From positions 62,001-126,000 of the forward strand of contig CAWFYK010000009.1 of NCBI GenBank assembly GCA_963820035.1: 64,000 bases of DNA. The letters are read 5' to 3'. Position 1 is the stretch's first letter. Each line of letters starts with the position of its first letter. The translations under genes were made by a program, and so were the position numbers. The notes beneath the pieces were generated by a model that made no database searches, had not been told where the DNA came from, and saw only the letters and a program-made list of their open reading frames with translations. Positions 27,882-45,278 of this stretch are shown in pieces. The stretch is from JAWWPG01 sp963820035 (GTDB lineage: Bacteria > Actinomycetota > Actinomycetes > Propionibacteriales > Nocardioidaceae).

Positions 27882-29383
27882 CCACCCCGACAGTGCAGCC
27901 CACTCACCTCGGCGGCGACGGGCTCGACTTCGGCACCCTGAACCTCATGCTGGAGGCCCTCGACGACTTCGTCGCGGCCGAGCTGCCGGAGACCCGGATG
28001 CTCGAGCTGGACCACGACGACATCTGTCCCGAGGACACGGTCCGCGCAATGTGCAGCGACGCCCTCGGCGTCCAGCTCGTCTTCATCCCCGAGGAGTACG
28101 GCGGGATGGGCGGCGGCGCGTTCGACTCCTACCGGGTGTGCCAGCGGATGGCCCGGATGGACATCGGCCTCGCCACCGCGGCCTTCGCGACGTTCCTCGG
28201 CAGCGACCCGATCCTGATGGGCGGCACCGAAGAGCAGAAGAAGGAGTGGCTCGGCCGGATCGCGGAGCAGGGGATCCTGTTCGCCTACGGTGCGACCGAA
28301 CCCGAGGCCGGCAGCGACCTGGGTGCGATGACGACCACCGCCGTGCCGGTGCTCACCGACGGTGCGGTCACCGGCTACAAGATCACCGGGCGCAAGCAGT
28401 GGATCAGCAACGGCACTATCGCCGACGCCTACACGATCCTGGCCCAGGCGCCGGCTGGCCCCACCTGGTTCGTCGTGGAGAAGGGCGCCGAGGGGTTCTC
28501 GAGCGCTCCTCCCGAGGACAAGCACGGGATCCGCCTCTCCAACACCGCCGCGTTGTTCCTCGACGACGTGGAGGTGCCGGTCGAGAACATGGTGGGTGGG
28601 ACCGAGGGCCAAGGCCTCGTCCAGGCCCAGCTGGTGTTCGGCTACACCCGGGTCATGGTCGCGGCCTTCGGACTGGGCGGCGGCTGCGAGGCGATCGAGC
28701 GCGCGATCCGCTACTCCACGCAGCGAGTCCAGGGCGGTTCGACACTGAGCCAGAAGCAGGGTTACACCCACAAGCTCATCGTCCCGCACGTCGTACACCT
28801 CGAAGCCGCACGGGCGTTCGTCGAGGAGACCGCGAGCCGCCTCGATCGTGGCGAAGGCGACGGAGGTGCGCTCAACACCGAAGGCGCCATCGCGAAGTAC
28901 CTCGCCAGCGAGGCCGGGGTGGCCGCCGCCGATGCGGCGATCCAAGCCCATGGGGGCTATGGCTACACACGGCCTTACATCGTCGAGAAGATCCGGCGCG
29001 ACGTGCGCATCACCACGATCTACGAAGGAACGTCGGAGATCATGGAAATGACCATCGGCCGCGACCGCTGGCAACAGAACCTCAAGACCCGTGGGGCCTA
29101 CTACGTCGACGCCGCGCGCGGCCTGCACGCCCTGCACACGACGAACCCGGCGGTCGGCGCCGACGTGGCCGCCCTCGCTTTGGAGAGCCTGGCCGCGGTC
29201 TTCGAGGCCTGCCGGGCCGGCCATCTCACCCGCAACCAGCATGTGCTGCTGAGGCTCGGAGAGCTCGCGGCTCAGGCCGAAGGCGCTGGGGCGCTGGCCC
29301 GACGCGCCGCGTCGGCCGCCGACGGCAGCTCTGGTCGAGAAGGCCGACCGGACCTACGACGCCAGCCGGGCTGGGCGCCATGA
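27878..29383 (+). CDS. Acyl-CoA dehydrogenase family protein
   Basis: The 501-residue flavoenzyme has the ACAD fold: FIPEEYGGMGGG, YGATEPEAGSDLGAM and ITGRKQWISNG for FAD and substrate, GGYGYTRPYIVEKIRRD, and TTIYEGTSEI, whose glutamate is the catalytic base. It should oxidise an acyl thioester at C2-C3 and pass electrons to the adjacent EtfBA. GGAAGGA precedes the ATG at 27878, which overlaps the etfD stop. The last ~12 residues (SSGREGRPDLRR onward) look unnatural: shifting frame by one base twice, near 29320 and near 29368, gives ALVEKADRTYDASRLGAM, which reads straight into the next small ORF. The C-terminus is therefore probably split off by two single-base changes. Confidence 0.92.
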   Translation: MTTPTVQPTHLGGDGLDFGTLNLMLEALDDFVAAELPETRMLELDHDDICPEDTVRAMCSDALGVQLVFIPEEYGGMGGGAFDSYRVCQRMARMDIGLATAAFATFLGSDPILMGGTEEQKKEWLGRIAEQGILFAYGATEPEAGSDLGAMTTTAVPVLTDGAVTGYKITGRKQWISNGTIADAYTILAQAPAGPTWFVVEKGAEGFSSAPPEDKHGIRLSNTAALFLDDVEVPVENMVGGTEGQGLVQAQLVFGYTRVMVAAFGLGGGCEAIERAIRYSTQRVQGGSTLSQKQGYTHKLIVPHVVHLEAARAFVEETASRLDRGEGDGGALNTEGAIAKYLASEAGVAAADAAIQAHGGYGYTRPYIVEKIRRDVRITTIYEGTSEIMEMTIGRDRWQQNLKTRGAYYVDAARGLHALHTTNPAVGADVAALALESLAAVFEACRAGHLTRNQHVLLRLGELAAQAEGAGALARRAASAADGSSGREGRPDLRRQPGWAP

Positions 29384-29580
29384 GCCGGGTCTTCGCCCGC
29401 GAGGCGGCCCAACGGGTCGCCGACGAGGGCATGCGGTGGGTCTGCGGCGCGGGCGACGCCGCAGCGGTCTCGGCGCTGGTGGCAACCCTGCCGCTGGACG
29501 CCGTCCGCGCCGCGCAGTCAGGCCTCGTGTCCGACATGGATGCCGTCGCCGTAGCGATCTATGCACGTATCACTCAATGA
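29380..29580 (+). CDS. 66-residue ORF, probable detached C-terminus of the acyl-CoA dehydrogenase
   Basis: This ORF starts with ATG overlapping the dehydrogenase stop (ATGA) and encodes MSRVFAREAAQRVADEG and then two helices ending IYARITQ. It has no family of its own that I recognise. Its composition and the frames upstream suggest that it was once the end of the dehydrogenase chain. It may still be made by coupled re-initiation and pair with the truncated enzyme, or it may appear separate only because of sequencing errors. The synthase ATG follows 19 nt later. Confidence 0.6.
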   Translation: MSRVFAREAAQRVADEGMRWVCGAGDAAAVSALVATLPLDAVRAAQSGLVSDMDAVAVAIYARITQ

Positions 29581-29599
29581 TCCTCGAGAAGGAACCGTC

Positions 29600-32500
29600 A
29601 TGAAAGAGCCCGTCAGCCAACCTATCGCCATCGTCGGCGTGTCCGCGATCATGCCGGACGCGAGCAGCGGCGCCGCGTTCTGGACCAACATCCGCGAGGG
29701 TCGGTACAGCATCAGCGACGTGCCTCCCGGTCGCTGGGATCCCGACCTGTACTACGACGCTGACCGCAGCGCGCCGGACAAGACCTACACCAAGATCGGC
29801 GGGTGGGTCAATGACTTCGTCTGGGAGCCCCAGGTCTGGAAGCTGCCCCTTCCGCCGAAGGTCGCGGCCCAGATGGATGACGGCCAGCGGTGGTCCGTGG
29901 CGACTGCGCACGAGGCGCTCGTGGACGCTGGTTGGCCGGGCTGGGAAGTCGACCCCGAGCGCGTCGCGGTCATCTTGGGCAACGCCCTCGGCGGCGAGAA
30001 GCACTACGAGTCGACGCTCCGGATCCGCTTCCCGGAGATGGCACACGACCTGGCCGAGGTGCCATCCTTCGCGTCCCTGCCGGCCGACATGCGTGCAGCC
30101 ATCCTCGAGGAGTGGCGCACCCACTGGGCCGCGGGGTTCGCCGACATCACCGAGGACACGATGCCGGGCGAGCTCGCCAACGTCATCGCGGGCAGGGTCT
30201 CCAGCCTCTTCAACTTCCGTGGACCCAACTTCACGACTGACGCGGCCTGCGCATCGGCGCTGGCGGCGATGTCGGCCGCAGCCCAAGGTCTCGCACAGGG
30301 CCACTACGACGCGGCCATCGCCGGCGGCGTCGACCACAACATGGGCATCAACGCCTTCGTCAAGTTCTGCAAGATCGGCGCGCTGTCGGCCACCGGCACC
30401 CGGCCGTTCGACTCCGGCGCCGACGGGTTCGTGATGGGCGAGGGCGGAGCCCTGTTCGTTCTCAAGCGGCTCGCCGATGCAGAGCGCGCTGGCGACAAGA
30501 TCTACGCCGTGCTGCTCGGGATCGGCGGCGCAAGCGACGGCAAGGGCAAGGGCATCACCGCCCCCAACCCCATCGGCCAGCGGCTTGCCGTCGAACGAGC
30601 CTGGGCGCACGCCGGAGTCGACCCCGCCACGGCCGGCATGATCGAGGCACACGGCACCTCGACCCGGGTCGGCGACGCTGTCGAGCTCGGCGCCCTCACC
30701 GAGGTACTTGTCAAGGCCGGTGCATCGCCCGGCACCGTCGCTCTCGGGTCCGTCAAGTCGAACATCGGCCACCTCAAGGCCGCGGCGGGTGCCGCGGGTC
30801 TGTTCAAGACGGTGATGGCCCTGCACGACAAGGTGCTCCCGCCCAGCCTGCACTTCGAGCACCCCAGCGAGAAGGTGGACTGGGATGAGACCCCGCTCAA
30901 GGTCAACACCAAGCTCCGCGACTGGGAGTCACCGAACGGCCCGCGCCGCGCCGGTCTGAGCGCCTTCGGCTTCGGCGGGTCCAACTTCCACGCCGTACTG
31001 GAGGAGTACATCCCCGGTCGTCACAAGGAGCAGGACGCTCCCCGGACGTTTGCCTCAGCGGAGATCCCCCGGTCCAGCGTGACCGCCCCCGTGGCATCGG
31101 CCACCACGGCCACCGCGGCCACCGTGACCCCGCGAGCGCCGCTGCGTGGCGCCCTGGTCCTCGGCGGTACCGATGACGCCGACCTCGTCGCCCAGCTCGA
31201 GCGCGTCGCAGCCGACGCGGCCACGGGCTGGACCCCGTCACTGACAGCGCCCGATCCCGCCCTCGCCGGCGCCGCCGTTCGCATCGCCATCGATCACGCC
31301 GACGCGGCGGACCTGGCGGCCAAGACGACCAAGGCGATCAAGGCCTTCCGTTCCGGAGCACCCGCGATCTGGAAGATGCTCCGGGCGCAAGGCGTCCACG
31401 TCGGACGGGGTCCGGCACCCAAGGTCGCCTTCCTCTACACCGGCCAAGGGTCGCAGTACGTCAACATGCTGAAGGGTCTGCGGGAGACCGAGCCCATCGT
31501 CGCGGCGACGTTCGACGAGGCCGACGAGATCATGACTCCGCTGCTGGGCCGTCCGCTCTCGTCCTACATCTTCATCGACGGTGGCGACAAGGCCGCTGTC
31601 AAGACGCTCGAGCAGCAGCTGCTGCAGACCGAGATCACCCAGCCCGCGGTGCTCGCGACCGACCTGGCGATGACCCGCGTGCTGAACTCCTACGGCATCT
31701 ACCCCCAGATGGTGATGGGGCACAGCCTCGGTGAGTACGGCGCCCTGGTCGCGGCCGGTGCGCTGACGTTCGACGCGGCCTTGAAGGCCGTCAGCGCCCG
31801 CGGCTTCGGGATGGCCCACCTGTCCATGTCCGACAACGGCGCCATGGCGGCCGTGTTCGGTCCGCTCGCCCAGGTGGAGCAGATCGTCGACTCCATCGAG
31901 GGCAACGTCGTCATCGCGAACATCAACAGCACGAGCCAGTCCGTCATCGGTGGCGCAACCGACGCCGTCGAACGGGCGATCCAGGCGTTCGGCGCCGCGG
32001 GCATCAACGCATCCCGCATCCCGGTGAGCCATGCCTTCCACACCACGATCGTCGCGCCGGCCAGCGGACCGCTGATGGACGCCCTGCGCCAGCTCGACGT
32101 GCACGCCCCGGTGCTGCCGATCGTGGCCAACGTCACCGGAGACTTCTACCCGGCGGACGCCGACGTCGAGTTCATGCTCGACATGCTCGGTCGTCAGGTC
32201 GCCTCCCCCGTGCAGTTCGTCCGCGGCCTGCACACGCTCTATGACGCCGGTGCGCGCGTCTTCGTCGAGGTGGGACCCAAGAAGGCGCTGCACGGCTTCG
32301 TGGAAGACGTGCTCGGCGAGAGCCACGACGACGTCCTCGCCCTGTTCACCAACCATCCCAAGTACGGCGACGTGCCGTCGATGAACGCCGCCTTGTGCGG
32401 CCTCTGGGCCAGCGGACTCGGGTTCGCGACCGAGCCCGAGGCAGCACCAGCCGCGGTTTCTCCCGTGGCCGCCGTACCGACTGCCGCGCCAGTGTCTGCT

Positions 32501-35500
32501 CCGGCGGCTTCGGCGGCTCCGGGGGCTGTCGCCTCTCCCGTCGCGACCGCAGCGGCGACCCCGAGCACCACGCCGACGACGACCCCAGGAGCTGCTCTGA
32601 GCGACAACGCCTACACCGAGCTCGGACGGATGGTCTCGGAGATCATCGAGCGGGGCATGCGATCGGTCACAGGCGCCACGCCCGATCCCGCTGCCAGCCC
32701 AGCCGACATGGTGCCGGCTGCTGCCGCCCCAGAGCCGGTCGTCATCACGGGCGCCGCACTCGGGCTTCCGGGCGTCGAGCATGTCTTTGACGACGAGAAC
32801 GTCCAGCGCATCCTCGACGGCCAGCAGTTCATCGACACGATCCCGCACAAGCTCCGCGAGCAGATGGTCGACATGAACATCACCCGACTGGTCAAGCGAG
32901 AGGCCGGCAACCCGACGTTCGACAGGATCGACAACGAGTCCGAGGTCGTCAAACTGGCCGGCCGTCACGGACCGATCGACATGGTCAACGAGTACGGCGT
33001 CGACCCGGCACGTGACGTCGCGCTGGACTCCGTGACCCGGATGGCCATCGGCGCCGGCTTCGACGCGTTGCGGGATGCGGGTATCCCGCTGGTGATGCGC
33101 TACAAGACCACGAGTCTCGGGTCCAAGCTCCCCGAGCGGTGGGGCCTGCCCGACGCGCTGCGCGACGACACCGGGGTGATCTTCGCGTCGGCGTTCCCCG
33201 GCTTCGACTCGTTCGCCCACGACCTGATGGGATACTTCACCGACCGTGGGCACCGCGAACAGGTGGAGGCGCTCGAGGCCGTCCGGTCACGCATGGGGGT
33301 CGAGGACCCGGCCCGCGTCGAGACCGACCGCCGGATCGCCGAGCTGAAGCACCTGATCGACACCGACGGGTTCGCATTCGACCGCCGCTTCCTCTTCCGT
33401 GTGCTGTCGATGGGGCACTCGCAGTTCGCCGAGATCATCGGCGCCCGCGGGCCGAACACCCAGGTCAACTCGGCGTGCGCGAGCACGACCTTGGCCATGG
33501 GGCTCGCAGAGGACTGGATCCGCGCCGGCAGGTGCCGTCGCGTCATCGTCGTCGCAGCCGACGACGTCACAAGCGATGCCGTGCTGCCCTGGGTGGCCTC
33601 CGGCTTCCTGGCTTCGGGGGCCGCCGCGACTGACGATGTCGTCGAGGATGCAGCCACCCCGTTCGACCTTCGCCGGCACGGGATGATCATCGGAACGGGC
33701 GCCGCGGCCATGGTCGTGGAGTCCGCGGACTCGGCACGCCAGCGGGGCCTTCAGCCGATCTGTGAGGTGCTCGGCACCGTCGCCGCCAACAGTGCCTTCC
33801 ACGGCACCAGGCTGGACATCGACCACATCGCCTCCGTGATGGAGGACGTCGTCGGCCAGGCCGAGAGCCACGGCGTCGATCGGGGAGCCATCGCCCCCAA
33901 CACGGTCTTCGTCTCGCACGAGACCTACACCCCGGCCCGAGGTGGAAGTGCCGCCGCCGAGATCAACGCCCTGCGGAGCGTCTTCGGCCCGGATGCGGAC
34001 TCCGTTGTCATCACGAACACCAAGGGCTTCACGGGCCACGCCATGGGTGCGGGCATCGAGGACGTCGTGGCCATCAAGGCTCTCGAGACCGGTGTCGTGC
34101 CCCCGGTGCCCAACTTCAAGGAGCCCGACCCCGACCTCGGCGACCTCAACCTGTCGCAGGGTGGGGCCTATCCGGTGGACTATGCCCTGCGGCTGGCCGC
34201 CGGCTTCGGCTCCCAGATCGCCATGTCGCTGACCCGGAGGATCCCGGCACCCGACGGAAGACGGCACTCAGCGACGGACCTCGGGTATGCCTACCGCATC
34301 AGCGACCCGCAGCGGTGGCAGGCCTGGCTCGATGCCATCGGTGGCCGCCCGGAAACCCGGCTCGAGGTCTCCACGCGGCGACTCCGGATCGTCGATGCCG
34401 GACCTCCGGCCTCGTCAGCAATGCCTACGGCGGCACCGGTTGCGCTTGTCGCACCGATCCCGGCGGCACCCGCACCCTCGGTCGCAGCACCCCCGCCACC
34501 GGTGGCCGCTCCCTCGGCGCCGGTGGGTATCGCCCTGGCCGAGCCGACGATCAACGGGCCGACGGTGGCCGAGCCCCTGTCGGCTGAGCCTGCCGTGGCG
34601 GAGCCGGGTCCGGATCTCGTCACCGACGCCGTCGTCGGGATCGTCGCCGACATGACCGGCTACCCCCGCGACCTGCTCGACCTCGACCTCGACCTCGAAG
34701 CCGACCTCGGCGTCGACACCGTCAAACAAGCCGAGGTCTTCGCCGCCGTCCGCGAACGCTTCAACGTCGAACGCGACGACAACCTCGCCCTCCGCGAGTT
34801 CCCCACCATCGCCCACGTCATCGGCTGGATCCGCGACAAGACCGGCATCCAACCCACCAGCGCAGCACCGGCAGCCACCCCACCCGTAGCCGCCGCGCCA
34901 GCCGCAACCGCACCAGCCGAGGCGGCACCCGCCGACACTGCACCAACTGACGACGTCATCACCGACGCCGTCGTCGGGATCGTCGCCGACATGACCGGCT
35001 ACCCCCGCGACCTGCTCGACCTCGACCTCGACCTCGAAGCCGACCTCGGCGTCGACACCGTCAAACAAGCCGAGGTCTTCGCCGCCGTCCGCGAACGCTT
35101 CAACGTCGAACGCGACGACAACCTCGCCCTCCGCGAGTTCCCCACCATCGCCCACGTCATCGGCTGGATCCGCGACAAGACCGGCATCCAACCCACCAGC
35201 GCAGCACCGGCAGCCACCCCACCCGTAGCCGCCGCGCCAGCCGCAACCGCACCAGCCGAGGCGGCACCCGCCGACACTGCACCAACTGACGACGTCATCA
35301 CCGACGCCGTCGTCGGGATCGTCGCCGACATGACCGGCTACCCCCGCGACCTGCTCGACCTCGACCTCGACCTCGAAGCCGACCTCGGCGTCGACACCGT
35401 CAAACAAGCCGAGGTCTTCGCCGCCGTCCGCGAACGCTTCAACGTCGAACGCGACGACAACCTCGCCCTCCGCGAGTTCCCCACCATCGCCCACGTCATC

Positions 35501-38500
35501 GGCTGGATCCGCGACAAGACCGGCATCCAACCCACCAGCGCAGCACCGGCAGCCACCCCACCCGTGGCCGCCGCGCCAGCCGCAACCGCACCAGCCGAGG
35601 CGGCACCCGCCGACACTGCACCAACTGACGACGTCATCACCGACGCCGTCGTCGGGATCGTCGCCGACATGACCGGCTACCCCCGCGACCTGCTCGACCT
35701 CGACCTCGACCTCGAAGCCGACCTCGGCGTCGACACCGTCAAACAAGCCGAGGTCTTCGCCGCCGTCCGCGAACGCTTCAACGTCGAACGCGACGACAAC
35801 CTCGCCCTCCGCGAGTTCCCCACCATCGCCCACGTCATCGGCTGGATCCGCGACAAGACCGGCATCCAACCCACCAGCGCAGCACCGGCAGCCACCCCAC
35901 CCGTGGCCGCCGCGCCAGCCGCAACCGCACCAGCCGAGGCGGCACCCGCCGACACTGCACCAACTGACGACGTCATCACCGACGCCGTCGTCGGGATCGT
36001 CGCCGACATGACCGGCTACCCCCGCGACCTGCTCGACCTCGACCTCGACCTCGAAGCCGACCTCGGCGTCGACACCGTCAAACAAGCCGAGGTCTTCGCC
36101 GCCGTCCGCGAACGCTTCAACGTCGAACGCGACGACAACCTCGCCCTCCGCGAGTTCCCCACCATCGCCCACGTCATCGGCTGGATCCGCGACAAGACCG
36201 GCATCCAGCCCGGCGAGACCAGCGCTCACGAGACACCGGCGACTGGGACCGACGCCGCCGCTGCGGAGGTCCACCCGACCTCGGTGACGGGAGACCTCGA
36301 CGCCGTCGACCGGATGCCCCGGCGAGTTCCGGTTCCGGCGCTGCGACCGTCGCTCGACCAATGTCTGCCGACGGGAGTCAGCCTCGTTGACGGTGCCCGC
36401 GTCGTCGTCATGCGAGACGAGGGCGGAGTCGCCGATGCGCTTCACAGTCAGCTGACCGACGCTGGCGTGAGCACGCTGATGCTCAATGCCGGCCAGTCCA
36501 CCACGGGACTGCTCAAGTCCGTTGAGTCCTTCAGGGCCGACGGACCGGTGACCGGCGTCTACTGGCTGCCTGCCCTCGATGACGAGGGACCGCACGAGGA
36601 GCTCGACGCTGCCGGCTGGAAGGAAGCGCTTCGCCGACGGGTGAAGACCCTCTACGCCACCATGCGCCTGCTCTACGACGATGGCCCGTTCCTCGTGTCC
36701 GGGACTCGACTCGGCGGCTACCACGGCTACGACGACGCCGGTGCGACGGCGCCGATGGGCGGCGCGGTGACAGGTTTCGCGAAGTCCTACAAGAAGGAAC
36801 GCGCCGCCGTCCTGGTCAAGGCCGTCGACCTGCCGCTCGACGAAGGGCCCTCGGAGGCTGCGCACCTGCTGGTCGACGAGACTCTGCGGGATCCCGGCTG
36901 TGTCGAAGTCGGACATGCCGACGGGATGCGGTGGGGTGTCGCCCTCGCCGAGCGTCCCTTCCCGCCCCAGAACGAGCCGACGACCGGCGCCCTCGCACTC
37001 GGACCCGAGAGCGTCGTCCTCGTCACGGGTGCGGCCGGCAGCATCGTCTCCGCGATCACGGCGGACCTGGCGCGCGCCTCAGGGGCGACGTTCCACCTGC
37101 TCGACCTGACGCCCACCCCGGATCCGGCCGACCCCGATCTCCGACTCTTCATCGAGGACCGCGACGCCCTCAAGGGCACTATCGCCGCCAGGATCAAGGA
37201 ACGGGGTAAGCGCCCGACACCTGTGGCCATCGAGAAGGAGCTGGCCGGCTTCGAGCGGCTCGCCGCGGCACTGGCCGCCATCGACGCCGTCAAGGACGCC
37301 GGAGGTAGCTCGCACTACCACTCCGTCGACCTCACTGACGGCGCCGCCGTCGCCACGATCCTCGACGACGTACGACAGACCAGCGGGCACGTCGACCTGC
37401 TCCTGCACGCCGCCGGGCTCGAGGTCAGCCGCTCGCTGCCGGACAAGACACCCAAGGAGTTCGACCGGGTCTTCGGCGTCAAGACGGACGGCTGGTTCAA
37501 CCTGCTCCACGGTGCCGGCGAACTCCCGATCGGCGCGACCGTCGTGTTCTCGTCGGTCGCCGGCCGGTTCGGCAACGCCGGACAGACCGACTACAGCGCC
37601 GCTAACGACCTGCTGTGCAAGATCTCGAGCAGCTTCCGCAGGAGCCGCCCCGACACCCGCGCCCTCGCCCTCGACTGGACGGCGTGGGCAGGCATCGGGA
37701 TGGCGACCCGTGGCTCCATCCCCAAGATCATGGAGATGGCGGGCGTCGAGATGTTGCCGGCCGAGGCAGGCGTGGCCTGGATCCGCCGGGAGCTGACCTC
37801 GCACGCCTTCGCCGGAGAGGTCGTGGTGGCGGGCGAGCTCGGCGGGATGATCGGTGAGAGTGATGCCACCGGTGGGCTGGACCCGTCGACCGTCGACATC
37901 GAGGGCGCCGGCCCGATGGTCGGTCAGGTCATCGGTGCAGATGTGCTGCACGGCCTCGTCGTCCAGACCACGCTCGACCCGACGGCCCAGCCGTTCCTCG
38001 ACCACCACCGGATCGACGGAACGCCGGTGCTGCCGGGCGTCATGGGCATGGAGGCGTTCGCCGAGGCGGCGCGACTGCTCGCTCCGGACCGCCATGTCCT
38101 CGGCGTCGAGGACGTCGAGTTTCGGGCTCCCCTGAAGTTCTACCGTGACGAGCCGCGAACCCTGACGGTGACGGCGTTGCTGAGACCGGACGGGACGGAC
38201 CTCGTCGCCGAGTGCCGGCTCGTCGCGGACCGGACACTCACCGGCGTGGAAGCGCCCCAGCGGACAGTCCACTTCACCGGGTCGGTCCGGCTCGGAACCG
38301 AGCCCCTGCAACCCGAGACGGACGCCCCCGCGGCTCACTCCGACGACGCAACCGTCGTCAGCAGCGAGGACGTCTACCGCCTCTACTTCCACGGCCCGGC
38401 ATACCAGGTCGTCGGTGAGGCCTGGCGCGACGATGGAGCTGCTGTCGCCCGACTGGCCGCCGATCTGCCGGCGAACCATCAACCCGACGACCAGCCGACC

Positions 38501-38820
38501 GTCATCGGCCCGCGTCTCGTGGAGCTCTGCTTCCAGGCCGCGGGGCTGTGGGAGGCCGGTCACAGCGGTCGGCTTGCGCTGCCGGCGCACGTCGAGCGGG
38601 TCCGCCTGCTCGGAGACCCGGCATCCGCGACGGTCGCCGTGGCGAGAGCACGGGCCGCCACCGACGCGTCGGAGGATGCGTTCGACTGTGCAGTGCTTGA
38701 CGAGGAAGGGCTGGTCGTCCTTCGCGTCGAGGGATACCGCACCGTGGCGCTCCCCAGCGCCCTGCCCGATGACATCCGTACGACGCTCGGCACCGTCATG
38801 GGGAAGCCGAGCGAGCAGTC

Positions 38821-38824
<4 letters not shown>
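29600..38824 (+). CDS. Iterative PUFA/polyketide-type synthase: KS-AT-KS-ACPx5-KR-DH
   Basis: The 3074-residue megasynthase starts at the ATG at 29600 behind GAAGGA; an ATG at 29561 inside the previous ORF has no such site. Domains in order: KS1 (5-470) with DAACAS C217, EAHGTST and NIGHLKAAAG; AT (606-905) with GHSLGEY S709 and HAFH, which suggests malonyl; a second, divergent KS (1043-1600) with NSACAST C1293, SHETYTPARGG and FTGHAMGAG as histidine sites; five carrier domains (1675-2200); KR (2230-2740) with TGAAGSIV, FSSVAGR and Y2665; and a hot-dog DH (2770-3060) with HRIDGTPVLPG H2803. The order resembles PfaA. There is no enoylreductase or thioesterase. Each carrier has LGVDTVKQAEV, that is, threonine (1707, 1820, 1933, 2046, 2159) where serine normally carries phosphopantetheine. 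Its stop overlaps the carboxylase start. The product is unknown. Confidence 0.93.
34622..36207 (+). repeat. Five 339-bp in-frame carrier-domain repeats
   Basis: Units of exactly 339 bp (113 codons) begin at 34622, 34961, 35300, 35639 and 35978; the last lacks the linker. The only difference I find in the linkers is GTA versus GTG in one valine codon (units 1-2 versus 3-4). Each unit is a carrier domain plus an Ala/Pro-rich linker. Codons such as AAA, CAA and GAA are commoner here than in the flanking domains. Such identity implies recent amplification or gene conversion. Confidence 0.97.
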
Positions 38825-44403
<5,579 letters not shown>

Positions 44404-44462
44404 GGTTCGGGCGAGCGGCCGGCGTACGGCGGCTCGGGCGTGGCCCGGAAACCTGGTGGAGG

Positions 44463-45248
44463 CTAGGGCGAGTCGTGGGGCCAGTGGGGGGCGCGCGGTT
44501 GGTCGACCCAGGAGTGCACCGGGACGGCCTCGTGCAGTGGCGCGGAGCCGATGAGCAGGTCCGGAGGTGGCATCACCTCGTCCGCCACGACCGTCACCAG
44601 GAACACGCCCTCGCGTCGCCACCAACCCGGGAGGGTGCCGCCCTCCCGGGTCGAGACCGTCAGGGTTCCCCAGCCCTCCGAGCCCGCTTCTCGTCCGGGG
44701 TCGCCCACGGCCACCTCGACGGTTCTGGTGTCCCGCCGCAGGCCGGTGCGGAGTACCTTGAGGGCACTCTCCTTGGCGGACCACAGCAGGTTCGCGACCG
44801 CGGCTCGAGCATCCGGATCGTTGCGCGACTCGACAAGGGCCTGCTCGACCTCGGTGAGGAAGTCGGTCTCGAAACCTCGGGTGCGGGGCTCGACGATCTC
44901 CAGGTCGCACCCCACCCGGGTCAGGTCGCGGCCGACGACGCAGACCGCCCACCCGGCGCGGTCGGTGAGCGAGACGTCGAGTCCGAGCGGTAGTCCGTCG
45001 ACCAGCACGTAGGGAGCCCCGCTGCGGTGGTTCGCCACCTCGATCCGGGCCAGGTCCTCGAGACCGCTCGGGCTCCCCGTCGCGCTGACCACCGCCTGCT
45101 TGCCGGCCCATCTGCGCAGCAGGTACTCCGTGCGCCGCTTCGTGAACCTCATGCCGGCAGCCCGCTCCGCCTCACGGGGTGTCAACCAGCCCGGGCCGTC
45201 GGGCAGCTCGTGCTCACCTCGGGCCAGCCACCTCAACGACCCCGCCAC
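44463..45248 (-). CDS. Sfp-type 4'-phosphopantetheinyl transferase
   Basis: The 261-residue enzyme has the Sfp-family Mg/CoA motifs: GCDLEIVEPR (residues 113-122) and WSAKESALK (about 158-166), spaced as usual. It moves phosphopantetheine from CoA to carrier domains. It is convergent with the carboxylase, 59 nt away, and is the obvious partner of the five carrier domains, like PfaE in PUFA loci. GTG start at 45248 with AAGGAG 10 nt upstream. Whether it has adapted to a threonine acceptor cannot be judged from sequence. Confidence 0.9.
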   Translation of the reverse strand: MAGSLRWLARGEHELPDGPGWLTPREAERAAGMRFTKRRTEYLLRRWAGKQAVVSATGSPSGLEDLARIEVANHRSGAPYVLVDGLPLGLDVSLTDRAGWAVCVVGRDLTRVGCDLEIVEPRTRGFETDFLTEVEQALVESRNDPDARAAVANLLWSAKESALKVLRTGLRRDTRTVEVAVGDPGREAGSEGWGTLTVSTREGGTLPGWWRREGVFLVTVVADEVMPPPDLLIGSAPLHEAVPVHSWVDQPRAPHWPHDSP

Positions 45249-45278
45249 GTCGGCTCAACTCCTTCGTCGTCCGTTCTG

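Noticed and set aside
31000..34600. Modular type I PKS reading of the megasynthase
   Set aside because: The tandem carriers, the single KR and hot-dog DH after them, and the absence of docking domains or a thioesterase fit an iterative PfaA-like enzyme better.
34415..36916. An 833-codon minus-strand frame with long repeats (for example GGDGGELAEGEVVVAFDVEA-like units)
   Set aside because: The repeats are the mirror of the carrier-domain repeats on the plus strand; the frame is open only because of codon bias.
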